DNA of 48,353 bases from Stenotrophomonas maltophilia (GTDB taxonomy: Bacteria > Pseudomonadota > Gammaproteobacteria > Xanthomonadales > Xanthomonadaceae): positions 1 through 48,353 of the forward strand of contig NZ_SRHZ01000064.1 of NCBI RefSeq assembly GCF_004684085.1, in the 5' to 3' direction. The notes beneath the pieces are model-generated. The model made no database searches. It had not been told where the DNA came from and saw only the letters and a program-made list of their open reading frames with translations. Below, piece after piece: positions 17,637-28,007 of this stretch (position 1 is its first letter; the number at the start of each line of letters is the position of its first letter). The position numbers and the translations under genes were made by a program.

Positions 17637-20600
17637 GGGCGATCCCCAGCAGGTCGTACACGTTACGCATCAGGTCCAGTTCCTGGTACGGCTTGCCCAG
17701 GTAGCGCTGGACACCGATCTCGAAGGCGCGCTGGCGGTGCTTGTCACCACTGCGCGAGGTGATCATCACGATCGGCACATCCTTGTAGCGCGGGTCGGCA
17801 CGCATCGCGGTGGCGAGCTCGTAGCCATCCATGCGCGGCATCTCGATATCCAGCAGCATCAGGTCCGGAACGCGTTCTTCCAGGCGCTCCAGTGCTTCCA
17901 CGCCGTCGCGGGCGACACTGACCTCGAAATTGTGGCGTTCAAGGATGCGGCCGGTGACCTTGCGCATGGTCAGCGAGTCGTCCACCACCATCACCAGCGG
18001 CACCTGGCGCTCCTGCCGCGGCGCGTTGGCCAGTACCGGCAGCGTCGGGTTGGCAAGGAAGCGGCGAACCAGCGGCGCCACGTCCAGGATCACCACCACA
18101 CGGCCATCGCCGGTGATGGTGGCACCGTAGATACCCGGCACCGAAGCGATCTGCAGGCCGACCGGCTTGACCACGATTTCGCGGTTGCCCAGTACCTGGT
18201 CGATCGCCACGGCGGCACGCAGGTCGCCGGCGCGGACCAGCAGCAGCGGCACCTGGTCCTGGCCATCGGCACGGGCCGGGGCCTGCCCGACCAGGCTGCC
18301 GAGGTCGTACAGCGGATAGTCTTCGCCGCTGTAGCGATAGCTGCTGTCGGCCGCTTCGAAGCGCTCGCGCGACAGGCGGCCGATACCACTGACCGAAGCG
18401 ACGGGCACTGCGAAGGTGGTTTCGCCGATCTGCACGAACACTGCCTGGGTGACCGCCAGCGTCTGCGGCAGGCGCAGGGTGAAGCGCACGCCCTGGCCCC
18501 GCACCGACTGGATGTCGACCGAGCCACCGAGCTGGCGCACTTCGTTGCGCACCACATCCATGCCTACGCCGCGGCCGGCCAGCTGGCTGACCTGGTCGGC
18601 GGTGGTGAAGCCGGAGGCGAAGATCAGGTTGTCCAGTTCCTGCTCGCTCGGCTGCGCATCGGCAGCCAGCAGGCCACGGTCGAGGGCGCGGCGGCGGATC
18701 GCTTCGCGGTCCAGGCCAGCCCCGTCGTCGGCCACGTCCAGCACGATTTCCGAGCCTTCGCGATGCAGGCGGATGGCGATCTCGCCCTCCTCCGGCTTGC
18801 CGGCGGCACGGCGCTGTTCCGGCGCTTCCAGGCCATGAGCCACGGAGTTGCGCAGCATGTGTTCCAGCGGTGCGACCATGCGATCGAGCACGTTGCGGTC
18901 GAGTTCGCCGTGGGTGCCTTCCAGGGTCAGGTGCACCTGCTTGCCGGTATCCATGCCGGCCTGGCGCACCACGCGGCGCAGGCGCGGCACCAGGCCATCG
19001 AACGGCACCATGCGCGCGCGCATCAGGCCATCCTGCAGTTCCGAGCTGACGCGCGACTGCTGCTGCAGCAGCGAATCGTACTGGCGCGACAGATCGTCGA
19101 GCACGCCCTGCAGGCCGCCAAGATCGGCCGCCGATTCGTTCAGCGCGCGGCTGAGCTGCTGCAGGGTGGAGAAACGATCCAGCTCCAGCGGATCGAATTT
19201 CTGATCGGCCTGGTCCTGCTCACGCTGGTAGCGGGCGACGATCTGCGCTTCGGTTTCCAGATCGAGGCGGCGCAGCTGATCGCGCAGACGCGCATTGGTA
19301 CGTTCCAGCTCGCCCATCGCGCCACGGAAGGCACCCAGCTGCTGTTCCAGGCGCGAGCGGTAGATCGCCACTTCACCGGCATGGTTGACCAGGCGGTCGA
19401 GCAGGTCGGCGCGTACACGCACCTGCTCCTGCTGCGGACGCGCCAGCGGGTCTTCATCGACCGCGCCCTCGGCCGGCAACGGCGCCGACAGCGGCGCATC
19501 GGCCAGCGCGACGACCGGGCCGACGACCGGTGCCGAGGTGGCGTCGAGCATGCTGGCGGCATTGGCTGCAGCGGAGGCGGCAGCTGCGGCGGTGATATCG
19601 GCGGTGGTGCGGACCTCGAAGGCCTCCACCAGATCCTGTGCCGGTTCCACCACGCGGTGGGCACCGGTGCGGGTCAGCAGCTGGTGCAGGCGGTCGAAGC
19701 CACGCTCCAGCAGCTGCACGTCGCGGCGCTCGATCTCGGTGCGGCCGGCGGCAACGGCTTCCAGCAGCGATTCGATGCTGTGGCCAAGGTCGCCGATGGC
19801 ATTGATGCCGGCCATGCGTGCACCACCCTTCAGGGTGTGCAGGTCGCGCTGCAGGCCGGACAACGCCTCGCGGTCCTGCGGTGCCTCGCGCAGTTCACTG
19901 ATCAGGCCATCACAGTGGTCGAGCAGGTCCTTGCCTTCCTCGACGAAGATGTCGACCAGCTCACGGTCGTACACGCTGAAGTCGAGCGTGTCGGCACTGT
20001 CCTCGGCTTCTTCCGGGGTGCCAGAGGCCGGCATCGCGTCGATGGCCGGGGAACCGTCTGCGGGCTCGGCGACATCGACCGCGCCCTGGCCCGGCGCCTC
20101 TTCCAGTTCGAAGAAGCGCACCGGCTCGGGGGTGTCCTGGGGGACGTCTGCGGGGGCCTCCTCAATCACCGTCGCCGGGGACGGCTGATCGGCGCTCTCT
20201 CCTTCACCGACCGCCGCCTCCCCGCCGACGTCCGCATCCTCGGCAAAGGCTTCCGCCTCGCCCGGCGCGAGTTCGCTGGCCTGCAGGCCGAGCACGGGCC
20301 ATTGCCCATCGTCGGCCAAGATCTGCTCTTCGTCGATCACGTGCAGGCCGGCCTCGAGCGCGGCTGCCAGCGTGACCGGTTCTGCAAAACCCGGCGCAGC
20401 CATTTCATCCTGCAGGCTCGACAGCTCGCTGTCGAGTGGCAGTGCAGCAGGCATGTCGAGGAAGCCGTCTTCAACGACGTCGGCGTCATCGGACGACGTC
20501 GCATTCAGGTCGAATGCGTCAGCTTCGTCAAACACGGACGGCTCATCAGCATCGCGGTCGTCCACCGGCAATGCGCTGGCATCCAGGTACGGCGACAGGT

Positions 20601-23600
20601 CATCGGCCACGGTCAGATCGGCACCGTCGGCCCGCGACAATGCCGGTTCCGCTTCGGGTTCATCGGCAACGGCAATGGGTGTAATCGCGTCCACTTGGAC
20701 CGATTCAACTGCTTCCGAGGCAACGCCTGCGGGCTCACCTTCGCCGGGCACCGCCGGCCATCCCGCATCGAAGTAGCGCGAAAGATCATCGCTGGCGGTC
20801 AGCTCGGCTACGTCCAGCCCACTGTCGGGGGCGACAAGGGCCGCCGCCACGTCAACATCGGCCGGAACCGGTTCCAGCCCCTGCTTGGCCTCTGCTTCGA
20901 AAGCGGCCGGCACTGCGGCACCCCCTTCCGCATCCAGCACCACCTGCGCTGCCTCGACACCGGACTCCCGTTCGGCATCCAGCGCCAGATCGTCGTCTTC
21001 GTCTTCGAGACCGGCCATCGGCCAGCGTGCTTCCGGCAGCTCGCCGGCGAGGGCCTGCAAACGCTGCACCAGCGCGTCCTGCCGCACGATGCGTGGCTGT
21101 TCAGCCTGCAGCGCTTCCATCGTCGCAGTGATCGCCTGCGCGGTCGCATCCAGTGCGGCCAGGCCTTCTTCACCCGGCACCACGTCAGCCGCCAATGCAC
21201 GCTTGATGTAGGACTCAGCCCCCCCGGTAACGGCGGTGATCTCCGGCACTTCGGTCATCGCGAAGGCGCCGTTCATGGTATGCACCGCGCGCAGCAGTGC
21301 ATCACTGACCGGCTGCGGTGCCTGCTGCGCAGAGCGCAGCCAGTCCTGCAGGGTCGCCTGGTGGACGTCCACTTCAGCTTCGAGGATCTCGCGCAGCACG
21401 CTGTCGATGTTGGCCGGCGTACCGGTCGCTTCGAGCGCCGCTTCAGCGTCCGCCTGCACCGATGCAACCGCTTCGGCCTCGAGGATGCGGTTGATTTCGT
21501 CTTCGTCTTCGGCCGCAGCCGTCGGTGCTGCCGGTGCGGCGGCGACCGGCAACGGCACGTAGAAGGTTTCCTCGCCAGCACCCACCCGGTCGGCGATGGC
21601 CTGCATCGCCTGCAGGTCGACGCTGATGCGCTGGCCATTGCGCAGCGCGGCGTTCAACTGCGGCAGCGCAGCGTGGGCGTTGTCGACCATCGCCAGCACC
21701 GCCGGCGAGGCCACACGGCTGCCATCGAGCACGCGGTTGAGCATGCCCTCGATCTTCCACGCGAACTCACCCAGCGTGCGCGCACCGACCAGCCGGCCGC
21801 TGCCCTTGAGGGTGTGGAAGATGCGGCGGATCGGCCGCAGCCGGTCCATGTTGTCCAGCTGCATGCGCCATGCCGGCAGCAGCGTACCAAGATTGGCCAG
21901 TTCGTCGTCGAACTCTTCCAGGAACACCTCGCGGATGTCCTCGTCGATGTTCTCCGCGTCATCATCGAAGCCGGCCTCGAAGCCAGCGTCGGCGTCGGCC
22001 ACGACCGTGGCCTGCTCAGTGGCCGGAGCAGCGGCTGCCGCCTGCGGATTGAAATCGGCGGCGGCGGCGCTCAATTCGGCGAAGAACTGCGCATCGGCCT
22101 CGCTGAAATCGATCGGCGCGATGGTATCGATGTCGATCATCGACACCGCCGGGGCGGGTGGCTCCATCGCAGCGACCACGTCGTCGGCACGCAACGGCGG
22201 TACATCATCCGCAACGGCATCGCCTTCGGCGTCCACGGCGTCGTCAGCCGGCATCGGCGCGGCGGCGTCGGCTATCTCCAGCGACGGCAGCAGTCCAGCA
22301 TCGTCGTCCAGCGACAGTGTCTCCATCGCGTGCAGCGACAGCACATCGTCGGCGTTGTCCAGCGCGTCGGCATCGAAGCGGAACACCACATCATCGTCCG
22401 GCACGGCGCCAGTCTCGTGCTCGGCTGCAACCGGGTCGAACACTGGCGCGGCATCGAAACCGGTTTCGATCGATACCGCGACACTGTCTGCGTCCTCAGC
22501 AGCCAGGGTCGTGGCATCTGCCGGGTTCTGTGACGGCGCCGCGGGCAACGTCCACTGCGAGGCAGCGAACTGCCCGGCATCGGCCTGTTCAAAGCCAACC
22601 GGATCGAAGCTGGCGAAGGTTGGACTGCGCTCGTCTGCGGCACTCGCGGCCGGTTCGGCATCCACCTCGAACGGCGCGAGGTCCCATTGCGGGACGTCAG
22701 GCGCAGGCGCACTGGAGGCCGCGAAAACCAATGGTGCATCCGCATCGTCATGCAGTGCCAGTGGCACGGGAGGGGCACTGGCCACGGCGGTGCCCAGGGC
22801 ACCGAACATCAGGCTGTTGTCGGCCACCACCGGCGCCGGCGTGATCGGCAGCGGATCAAAAGTGAAGTCAGGCAGCGGCACTGGCACGTTGCCCGCCGCA
22901 GGCGCGGCAGGCTGCACCGGAATCTCGATACGCTCCGGCTGCAATGGCTCGGACGTGAGCGCAACCGGTTCGCGCTCGACCAGCAGCGATGCGAACACGA
23001 CCGGCTCGGCTGCAACAGGGGCTACCACATTGCGGTCGGGCAGTGGCCAGTAGCGCAGCGCTTCCAGGCTGCTGCGGGTGATGTCGAGAATGTCCTCGCG
23101 ACCCGGGCGACGGTCGCGCAGGGCCTCCAGGTAATACTCGAGGCTGGCCATGGCATCGGCCAGGGTGTCCAGCTGGCGGCCACTGGGCACACGCTGGCGC
23201 CCGACCAGTTCGGCCTCGATGTACTGCTGCACGCCGCGCAGGTAGTCGGCGGCGGTGCCCAGATCCAGCATGCGCAGCGCACCGGAAACATCGCCCAGCA
23301 GGCGCGGCACGTCCTGCAGCTCGGCATGGTTCCAGCTGGTTTCAATGAAAGCGACGAAGTGCTCGCGCGCGGCGGCGAAATTGGCGATGGCCTCATGGGC
23401 CAGCACTTCTACCGTGCGCCGGTTCTCCACCGCGCTCGGATCGTCCTCGCCACTGCCGCCGGCGCCCAGATGGGCGACCTGGTCATCCAGCGAGGCATCC
23501 ACGTAAAGCAGCGCACCGGCGATATCCAGCAGCAGGTTCTCGTCGATCTGCTGCCGGCCCTCGACCACGCCACGCAGTGCGTCACGCTGCTGCACGACCA

Positions 23601-24279
23601 CGCCGCGGGCAACGCCCAGGCCCATCATGCCCAGCGTATCGGCCACCGCACCGAGCTCGTTGGCCTGGGTCTGCAGCTGCTCCGGCGCGCCGCCGGTACG
23701 CAGGTGCAGGTCCAACGCATCCTTGATGCGCAGCAGTTCTTCCTTCACCGCACTGCCCACGGTGTCGAGCAGCTCGCGGTTGCGCCCGCTCAGACTGCCA
23801 CGGGCATGATCCAGCTCGGCCTCGGTGGCGGTGACGCTGTCCGGTGCGAATGCCAGCAGCACACTGTCATGCACGCCTTCTTCGCCACGCGCGGCACGGA
23901 TCTCGTTGAGCAGCGGCATCAGCACGATCGGAATATCGCGATGACCGTTCTGCAGGCGTTCCAGGTAATCGGGCAGCAGCACGCTGCCACGCATCAGGGT
24001 CGCGCAGGCTTCATCACGGTCGGCCACGCGGCCGGCACCGATGGCGTTGGCCAGCTGCTCCAGCTCTTCGGCCACCATCGCCGGGGCATACAGCTCGACC
24101 ATGCGCAGGGTGCCCTGCACCTGGTGCAGGTAGCCGGCGCAGATGCGCATGCGGCTGGCATCGGTCGGATCTTCCGCGTAGTACTCGACCTCGTTGCGCA
24201 CCTGACGCAGGGTCTCGTCCAGCTCGGGCTTGACCCAGCCCAGCGCTGCGTGGCTCATCGCATCGCGCAGACTGCTCAT
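17623..24279 (-). CDS. chpA: ChpA/PilL hybrid chemosensory histidine kinase
   Basis: At 2218 residues this is the giant CheA-type kinase of type IV pilus chemotaxis. Phosphotransfer (Hpt)-like modules have His at about 52 (LHQVQG), 822 (FHTLKG), 1000 (VHTMNG, lacking the usual Lys) and 1481 (LHTLKG). An Hpt-like segment near 330 has no His. They are joined by long acidic Ala/Asp-rich linkers. The kinase core follows: dimer helices, the N-box LEHMLRNSVAHGLE near 1810, DDGAGLD, a CheW-like P5, then a receiver with Asp2144 (LLDIEMPRMDGYE) and KPYQE. PilJ signals enter through PilI; outputs are PilG and PilH. The 1697-residue open frame on the other strand is a composition shadow. Confidence 0.95.
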   Translation of the reverse strand: MSSLRDAMSHAALGWVKPELDETLRQVRNEVEYYAEDPTDASRMRICAGYLHQVQGTLRMVELYAPAMVAEELEQLANAIGAGRVADRDEACATLMRGSVLLPDYLERLQNGHRDIPIVLMPLLNEIRAARGEEGVHDSVLLAFAPDSVTATEAELDHARGSLSGRNRELLDTVGSAVKEELLRIKDALDLHLRTGGAPEQLQTQANELGAVADTLGMMGLGVARGVVVQQRDALRGVVEGRQQIDENLLLDIAGALLYVDASLDDQVAHLGAGGSGEDDPSAVENRRTVEVLAHEAIANFAAAREHFVAFIETSWNHAELQDVPRLLGDVSGALRMLDLGTAADYLRGVQQYIEAELVGRQRVPSGRQLDTLADAMASLEYYLEALRDRRPGREDILDITRSSLEALRYWPLPDRNVVAPVAAEPVVFASLLVEREPVALTSEPLQPERIEIPVQPAAPAAGNVPVPLPDFTFDPLPITPAPVVADNSLMFGALGTAVASAPPVPLALHDDADAPLVFAASSAPAPDVPQWDLAPFEVDAEPAASAADERSPTFASFDPVGFEQADAGQFAASQWTLPAAPSQNPADATTLAAEDADSVAVSIETGFDAAPVFDPVAAEHETGAVPDDDVVFRFDADALDNADDVLSLHAMETLSLDDDAGLLPSLEIADAAAPMPADDAVDAEGDAVADDVPPLRADDVVAAMEPPAPAVSMIDIDTIAPIDFSEADAQFFAELSAAAADFNPQAAAAAPATEQATVVADADAGFEAGFDDDAENIDEDIREVFLEEFDDELANLGTLLPAWRMQLDNMDRLRPIRRIFHTLKGSGRLVGARTLGEFAWKIEGMLNRVLDGSRVASPAVLAMVDNAHAALPQLNAALRNGQRISVDLQAMQAIADRVGAGEETFYVPLPVAAAPAAPTAAAEDEDEINRILEAEAVASVQADAEAALEATGTPANIDSVLREILEAEVDVHQATLQDWLRSAQQAPQPVSDALLRAVHTMNGAFAMTEVPEITAVTGGAESYIKRALAADVVPGEEGLAALDATAQAITATMEALQAEQPRIVRQDALVQRLQALAGELPEARWPMAGLEDEDDDLALDAERESGVEAAQVVLDAEGGAAVPAAFEAEAKQGLEPVPADVDVAAALVAPDSGLDVAELTASDDLSRYFDAGWPAVPGEGEPAGVASEAVESVQVDAITPIAVADEPEAEPALSRADGADLTVADDLSPYLDASALPVDDRDADEPSVFDEADAFDLNATSSDDADVVEDGFLDMPAALPLDSELSSLQDEMAAPGFAEPVTLAAALEAGLHVIDEEQILADDGQWPVLGLQASELAPGEAEAFAEDADVGGEAAVGEGESADQPSPATVIEEAPADVPQDTPEPVRFFELEEAPGQGAVDVAEPADGSPAIDAMPASGTPEEAEDSADTLDFSVYDRELVDIFVEEGKDLLDHCDGLISELREAPQDREALSGLQRDLHTLKGGARMAGINAIGDLGHSIESLLEAVAAGRTEIERRDVQLLERGFDRLHQLLTRTGAHRVVEPAQDLVEAFEVRTTADITAAAAASAAANAASMLDATSAPVVGPVVALADAPLSAPLPAEGAVDEDPLARPQQEQVRVRADLLDRLVNHAGEVAIYRSRLEQQLGAFRGAMGELERTNARLRDQLRRLDLETEAQIVARYQREQDQADQKFDPLELDRFSTLQQLSRALNESAADLGGLQGVLDDLSRQYDSLLQQQSRVSSELQDGLMRARMVPFDGLVPRLRRVVRQAGMDTGKQVHLTLEGTHGELDRNVLDRMVAPLEHMLRNSVAHGLEAPEQRRAAGKPEEGEIAIRLHREGSEIVLDVADDGAGLDREAIRRRALDRGLLAADAQPSEQELDNLIFASGFTTADQVSQLAGRGVGMDVVRNEVRQLGGSVDIQSVRGQGVRFTLRLPQTLAVTQAVFVQIGETTFAVPVASVSGIGRLSRERFEAADSSYRYSGEDYPLYDLGSLVGQAPARADGQDQVPLLLVRAGDLRAAVAIDQVLGNREIVVKPVGLQIASVPGIYGATITGDGRVVVILDVAPLVRRFLANPTLPVLANAPRQERQVPLVMVVDDSLTMRKVTGRILERHNFEVSVARDGVEALERLEERVPDLMLLDIEMPRMDGYELATAMRADPRYKDVPIVMITSRSGDKHRQRAFEIGVQRYLGKPYQELDLMRNVYDLLGIARVRE

Positions 24280-24347
24280 GGACGCGCTCCGTTCGCCGCC
24301 GCGCGGAGGCCGCGCGAGTTCTGGCGTGGGGAATGGAAATGCTTCAT
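24276..24347 (-). CDS. Possible 23-codon ORF coupled to chpA
   Basis: In the 100-bp gap between pilJ and chpA an ATG at 24347 is preceded by AAGGAA seven bases upstream. It opens 23 codons (MKHFHSPRQNSRGLRAAANG and three more) whose TGA overlaps the chpA ATG. No family is recognised. It may be a leader ORF that raises or times chpA translation, or chance: chpA also has its own GGAG site. Confidence 0.25.
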   Translation of the reverse strand: MKHFHSPRQNSRGLRAAANGARP

Positions 24348-24379
24348 CGACTGGTTCCTTGCTCGCCGCCCTGCCCGCG

Positions 24380-26416
24380 TCACGCCGGCAGCTTGAAGTC
24401 GGCGACCGAACGACGCAGATCGGCCGCCAGCTGCGCGAGGTGGCCGATCGATTCGGCGGTCTGCCCGGCACCCTGCGAGGTCTGGCCAGTGATCTGCCGG
24501 ATCACGCCCATGGTGCGGGTGATGTCCGAGGCCGCAGCCGACTGCTGCTGGGCGGCGATGGAGATGTTCTTGATGAGGTTGTTCAGTGCGTTGGACACGC
24601 GCTCGATCTCGGTCAGCGCGGTGCCGGCGTCCTCGGCCAGGCGTGCACCAGACACCACTTCGGCGGTGGTCTGTTCCATCGAGGTGACCGCTTCATTGGT
24701 ATCGGCCTGGATCGCCTGCACCAGGTTCTCGATCCGTCGGGTCGCGCCCGAGGTACGTTCTGCCAGGCGCTGCACTTCGTCGGCCACGACCGCGAAACCG
24801 CGACCCGCTTCACCGGCGGAGGCTGCCTGCACGGCTGCATTCAACGCCAGGATGTTGGTCTGTTCGGAAATGTCGTTGATCAGTTCCACGATCGAACCGA
24901 TTTCCTGCGACGACTCACCCAGGCGCTTGATGCGCTTGGAGGTTTCCTGGATCTGGTCACGGATCTGGTCCATGCCCTGGATGGTCTCGCGCACCACGCC
25001 GGCACCTTCGGCGGCGATCACCACCGAGCGCTGTGCCACGTCAGCCGACTCGGCCGAGTTGCGCGACACCTGTTCGATGCTCGCCGCGATTTCGCCGATG
25101 CGGTCCGAAGCCGAGGTGATCTGGTTGGCCTGGTGGCCCGCCGCCTCTGCCAGCTGCATGGCGGTCGCCTGGGTTTCCTGGGTGGACAGCGCGACCTTGG
25201 CCGAGGTGTCGTTGATGGTGGTGACCAGGTGGCGCAGCTCGTCGACGGCGTAGTTGATCGCGTCGGCGATGGCGCCGGTCATGTCCTCGGTTACCGAGGC
25301 CTTCACCGTCAGGTCGCCCTCACCGAGCGAGGAGATTTCGTCCAGCAGCCGCATGATCGCCTGCTGGTTGCGGCTGTTGAATTCCACCTGGGTCTGGTAG
25401 CGCAGTTCCTGCTCGCGCGAGCGGCTGCGTACGTTGGTGGAGACGAAGCCGATGATCGCGATCAGCGACAGCGCACCGGACACCACGCCGATCCAGAAGT
25501 TCGGGAACAGGCGCGTATCGGACACCGAGCCGAACGAGGAGAACGCGTCGAACAGCTTGCGGCTGTCGTCCAGCATGTGCGCCGAGCCCTGGCCCAGCGC
25601 AGTGGCTGCGGACTGCGCGGCGAACAGCTGGCGCGAGCTGGCCAGGATCGCGTCGGCGTCCTGCTTCATCGCTTCCCACTTCTGCTGCGACTGTTCCAGC
25701 GCGGCCACGGCGGCAGCACCGCGCACGGCGGTAATGCCCAGCTCCTCGTTGCCATTACGCAGGCCATCGAGCACCTGCGAGAACACGGTGATGTCACGTG
25801 CCAGCGCATCGCCGGCCGTAGCAGCGCCACTGCCACCGGCACGCATTTCGGTCACGCGGCGGGCCATCGAACCGGCCACCACCACCTGCTGCAGCGCGCT
25901 GTACACCTGCGCCGACGGTGCACCGGAGGCGGACATCGCACGCACCAGCTCGTTCAGCTGTGCCTGCAGGCCCGGGACTGCGCCGCTGAAGTTGTTGGCG
26001 TTGCCAGCCAGGGCCAGCACTGCCGGCTCACTGGCGACCAGCTGGCCGGCCTGCTTGCCCAGCGGCGCCCAGGTTTCACCCAGCGTGGCGATCGCGCCGG
26101 AGACCCCGGGCTCCTTGCCGTAGCGTCCCTGCAGCGTCGACACATTCTGTTCGATCGCGTTGCGGGTTGCCTTGAAGGCGGTGAACGCCTGCGCGTTGCC
26201 GCCCACCGCGTCACGGCCCTGGTTGGCCAGCTGCTGCGACAGCACCTGCAGGTCGGCGGCCTTGGAACCGGCGTCGGCCAGGCGGCTGCCCTGCCAGGTG
26301 GCGACACCGGTGTTGACGCCGAACAGGATCATCGATGCCAGCAGCAGGAACAGCCAGAGGTTGCTGCCGCCCAGCCGCAGCTTGCCGGTCTTGGTGGCGT
26401 CCGAAGCAGTACTCAT
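24380..26416 (-). CDS. pilJ: Type IV pilus methyl-accepting chemoreceptor PilJ
   Basis: The 678-residue receptor has two membrane helices (about 20-39 and 308-332) bounding a periplasmic Gln/Ala-rich helical sensor, then a HAMP-like linker and a cytoplasmic signalling hairpin. The tip sequence [23 protein letters not shown] is the interaction site for CheW and CheA. In P. aeruginosa PilJ senses surface contact through pilin and drives ChpA. It lies between pilI and chpA in the operon order known for pilGHIJ. Confidence 0.95.
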   Translation of the reverse strand: MSTASDATKTGKLRLGGSNLWLFLLLASMILFGVNTGVATWQGSRLADAGSKAADLQVLSQQLANQGRDAVGGNAQAFTAFKATRNAIEQNVSTLQGRYGKEPGVSGAIATLGETWAPLGKQAGQLVASEPAVLALAGNANNFSGAVPGLQAQLNELVRAMSASGAPSAQVYSALQQVVVAGSMARRVTEMRAGGSGAATAGDALARDITVFSQVLDGLRNGNEELGITAVRGAAAVAALEQSQQKWEAMKQDADAILASSRQLFAAQSAATALGQGSAHMLDDSRKLFDAFSSFGSVSDTRLFPNFWIGVVSGALSLIAIIGFVSTNVRSRSREQELRYQTQVEFNSRNQQAIMRLLDEISSLGEGDLTVKASVTEDMTGAIADAINYAVDELRHLVTTINDTSAKVALSTQETQATAMQLAEAAGHQANQITSASDRIGEIAASIEQVSRNSAESADVAQRSVVIAAEGAGVVRETIQGMDQIRDQIQETSKRIKRLGESSQEIGSIVELINDISEQTNILALNAAVQAASAGEAGRGFAVVADEVQRLAERTSGATRRIENLVQAIQADTNEAVTSMEQTTAEVVSGARLAEDAGTALTEIERVSNALNNLIKNISIAAQQQSAAASDITRTMGVIRQITGQTSQGAGQTAESIGHLAQLAADLRRSVADFKLPA

Positions 26417-26457
26417 CGTTCAACCTCGTTCTTCAATGCAGGGGGCAACGCCCGGCC

Positions 26458-26988
26458 TCAGGCCGCGGCTTGCCGGAATTCAGGGGTGCGCGACAGCAGC
26501 GAGAGCGAGAACACGCCCCAGTCCTGGCCGTCGGCATGGAAGGCACGGTCGACGAAGTGGGCATAACGCCCATCGGACAGCGCACCAGAATCGATCTGCT
26601 GGGCCAGCTCGAAGCTGCGCTGGCCGAACAGTTCATCGATGGTCAGCGCGACGTCGCCTCCGGCCTGGCGCATGATCAGTACCCGCTGGCCTTCCTGCTG
26701 CACGGTGCGCGTGCCTTCCAGGAAGTACTTCAGGTCGACCACCGGGAACAGGTTGCCGCGCAGGTTGCCCACGCCGAGCAGCCACGGCTGCGCGCACGGC
26801 ACCGGCGTCACGGGTGGCATCGGTACGATTTCCACCACTTCGCGGAAGTCGGACACCAGCCGGCGTTGGCCGACGCGATAGCCCACGCCACGCCACAGGT
26901 CCTGGGCGAACTGCCGTTCGGGCAGCTGTACCGCATGGGCCAGGCTGCGCCGTTCGTAGGCTTCAAGGATGGCGAAGGGCGAGCGCAT
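26458..26988 (-). CDS. pilI: CheW-type adaptor PilI
   Basis: The 176-residue product is a CheW-domain coupling protein (RLVSDFREVVEIVPMPPVTPVPCAQPWLLGVGNLRGNLFPVVDLKYFL). PilI links the receptor PilJ to the ChpA kinase. The ATG shares one base with the pilH stop (TGATG), so translation is coupled. The gap of 41 bp to pilJ fits one transcript. Confidence 0.93.
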   Translation of the reverse strand: MRSPFAILEAYERRSLAHAVQLPERQFAQDLWRGVGYRVGQRRLVSDFREVVEIVPMPPVTPVPCAQPWLLGVGNLRGNLFPVVDLKYFLEGTRTVQQEGQRVLIMRQAGGDVALTIDELFGQRSFELAQQIDSGALSDGRYAHFVDRAFHADGQDWGVFSLSLLSRTPEFRQAAA

Positions 26989-27350
26989 CAGGCCACCAGT
27001 TCGTTGATCCGCGCGATCAGTTCATCCTCGCGCGGCGGCTTGACGATGTAATCGGCCGCACCCTGGCGCAGGCCCCAGGCCTTGTCGGTCTCCATCGCCT
27101 TGGTGCTGACGATGATCACCGGGATGTGCTTGATCGCGGCGTCGCGGGCCATCGCCCGGGTCGCCTGGAAGCCGCTCATGCCAGGCAGCACCACGTCCAT
27201 CAGCACCAGCTGCGGCACCTGGTCGCGGACCAGCTGCAGTCCATCCTCGGCATTGTCCGCTTCCAGCACCTCGTGGCCGGCACGGCGCAGCCACTGGGTG
27301 AACACCGCGCGGTCGGTCGGTGAATCCTCGATCAGAACGATACGAGCCAT
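26988..27350 (-). CDS. pilH: Single-domain response regulator PilH
   Basis: A stand-alone 120-residue receiver with the acidic pair E8-D9, phosphoacceptor D52 in LVLMDVVLPGMSG, T84-type switch residue (VSTKAMETDK) and K104 in YIVKPP. In P. aeruginosa PilH tunes pilus retraction and acts as a phosphate sink opposite PilG. It sits directly downstream of pilG. Confidence 0.94.
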   Translation of the reverse strand: MARIVLIEDSPTDRAVFTQWLRRAGHEVLEADNAEDGLQLVRDQVPQLVLMDVVLPGMSGFQATRAMARDAAIKHIPVIIVSTKAMETDKAWGLRQGAADYIVKPPREDELIARINELVA

Positions 27351-27368
27351 TGTGCCTTTCCCCCCTGG

Positions 27369-27770
27369 TCAGGCGTTGACGTATGTGCGGATGGCACCCA
27401 GCAGTTCTTCACGCGTAAATGGCTTGGTCAGGTATTGCTCCGAGCCGACGATGCGCCCCCGCGCCTTGTCGAACAGACCATCCTTGGACGAGAGCATGAT
27501 GACCGGGGTCGCCTTGAACAGCTGGTTGCCCTTGATCAGCGCACAGGTCTGGTAGCCATCCAGGCGCGGCATCATGATGTCGACGAAGATGATCTGCGGT
27601 TGCTGGTCTGCGATCTTGGCAAGCGCTTCGAAGCCGTCGGTGGCGGTGACCACCTCGCAACCTTCGCGCTTGAGCAGCGTTTCCGCAGTCCTGCGGATGG
27701 TCTTCGAATCATCGATGACCATCACCCGGAGTCCTGCGAGCTCCCCGCCCGCAGTCGTGTTTTCAGTCAT
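27369..27770 (-). CDS. pilG: Single-domain response regulator PilG
   Basis: The 133-residue receiver carries the acidic pair D20-D21, phosphoacceptor D64 (IFVDIMMPRLDGYQ), LSSKD and K116 (YLTKPF). PilG is the output of the Chp system that promotes pilus extension, and in P. aeruginosa it feeds the cAMP pathway. It is the first gene of the operon and is divergent from gshB, as in Pseudomonas. Confidence 0.95.
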   Translation of the reverse strand: MTENTTAGGELAGLRVMVIDDSKTIRRTAETLLKREGCEVVTATDGFEALAKIADQQPQIIFVDIMMPRLDGYQTCALIKGNQLFKATPVIMLSSKDGLFDKARGRIVGSEQYLTKPFTREELLGAIRTYVNA

Positions 27771-27825
27771 TGCCTATCCCCAAGCGCACGGCCCGATCTC
27801 TGGCGGGGGCCGCTACGAAAGCGTA

Positions 27826-27855
27826 TCTATATCGCACTTCCCGCGCCCGCTTCAA
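27826..27855 (-). promoter_or_regulatory. Candidate promoter of the pil-chp operon
   Basis: On the minus strand TTGAAG (27855-27850) lies 18 bp from TATAGA (27831-27826), giving a start near 27819 and a leader of about 50 nt before pilG. The rest of the 237-bp gap to gshB shows nothing else that I can assign. Confidence 0.5.
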
Positions 27856-28007
27856 GGCCGGCCCACCACGCGGGGCATGCCACCCTCCTGAACGTGACCG
27901 GTTTCGCAATGACTGCGCCGCCGGACGGACGCTGCGTTGCAGTACGGCGGGGAGGCGCACGACCGGCGTTGCCGCTACCATCAACGCCTTGCCAGACAGG
28001 TGCGCCC

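Noticed and set aside
17440..22533. A 1697-codon open frame on the plus strand opposite chpA
   Set aside because: It is antisense to an intact chpA whose domains are clear. High-G+C genes commonly leave the opposite frame open. The translation is Arg/His/Gln-rich without domains, and no ribosome site or promoter supports it.
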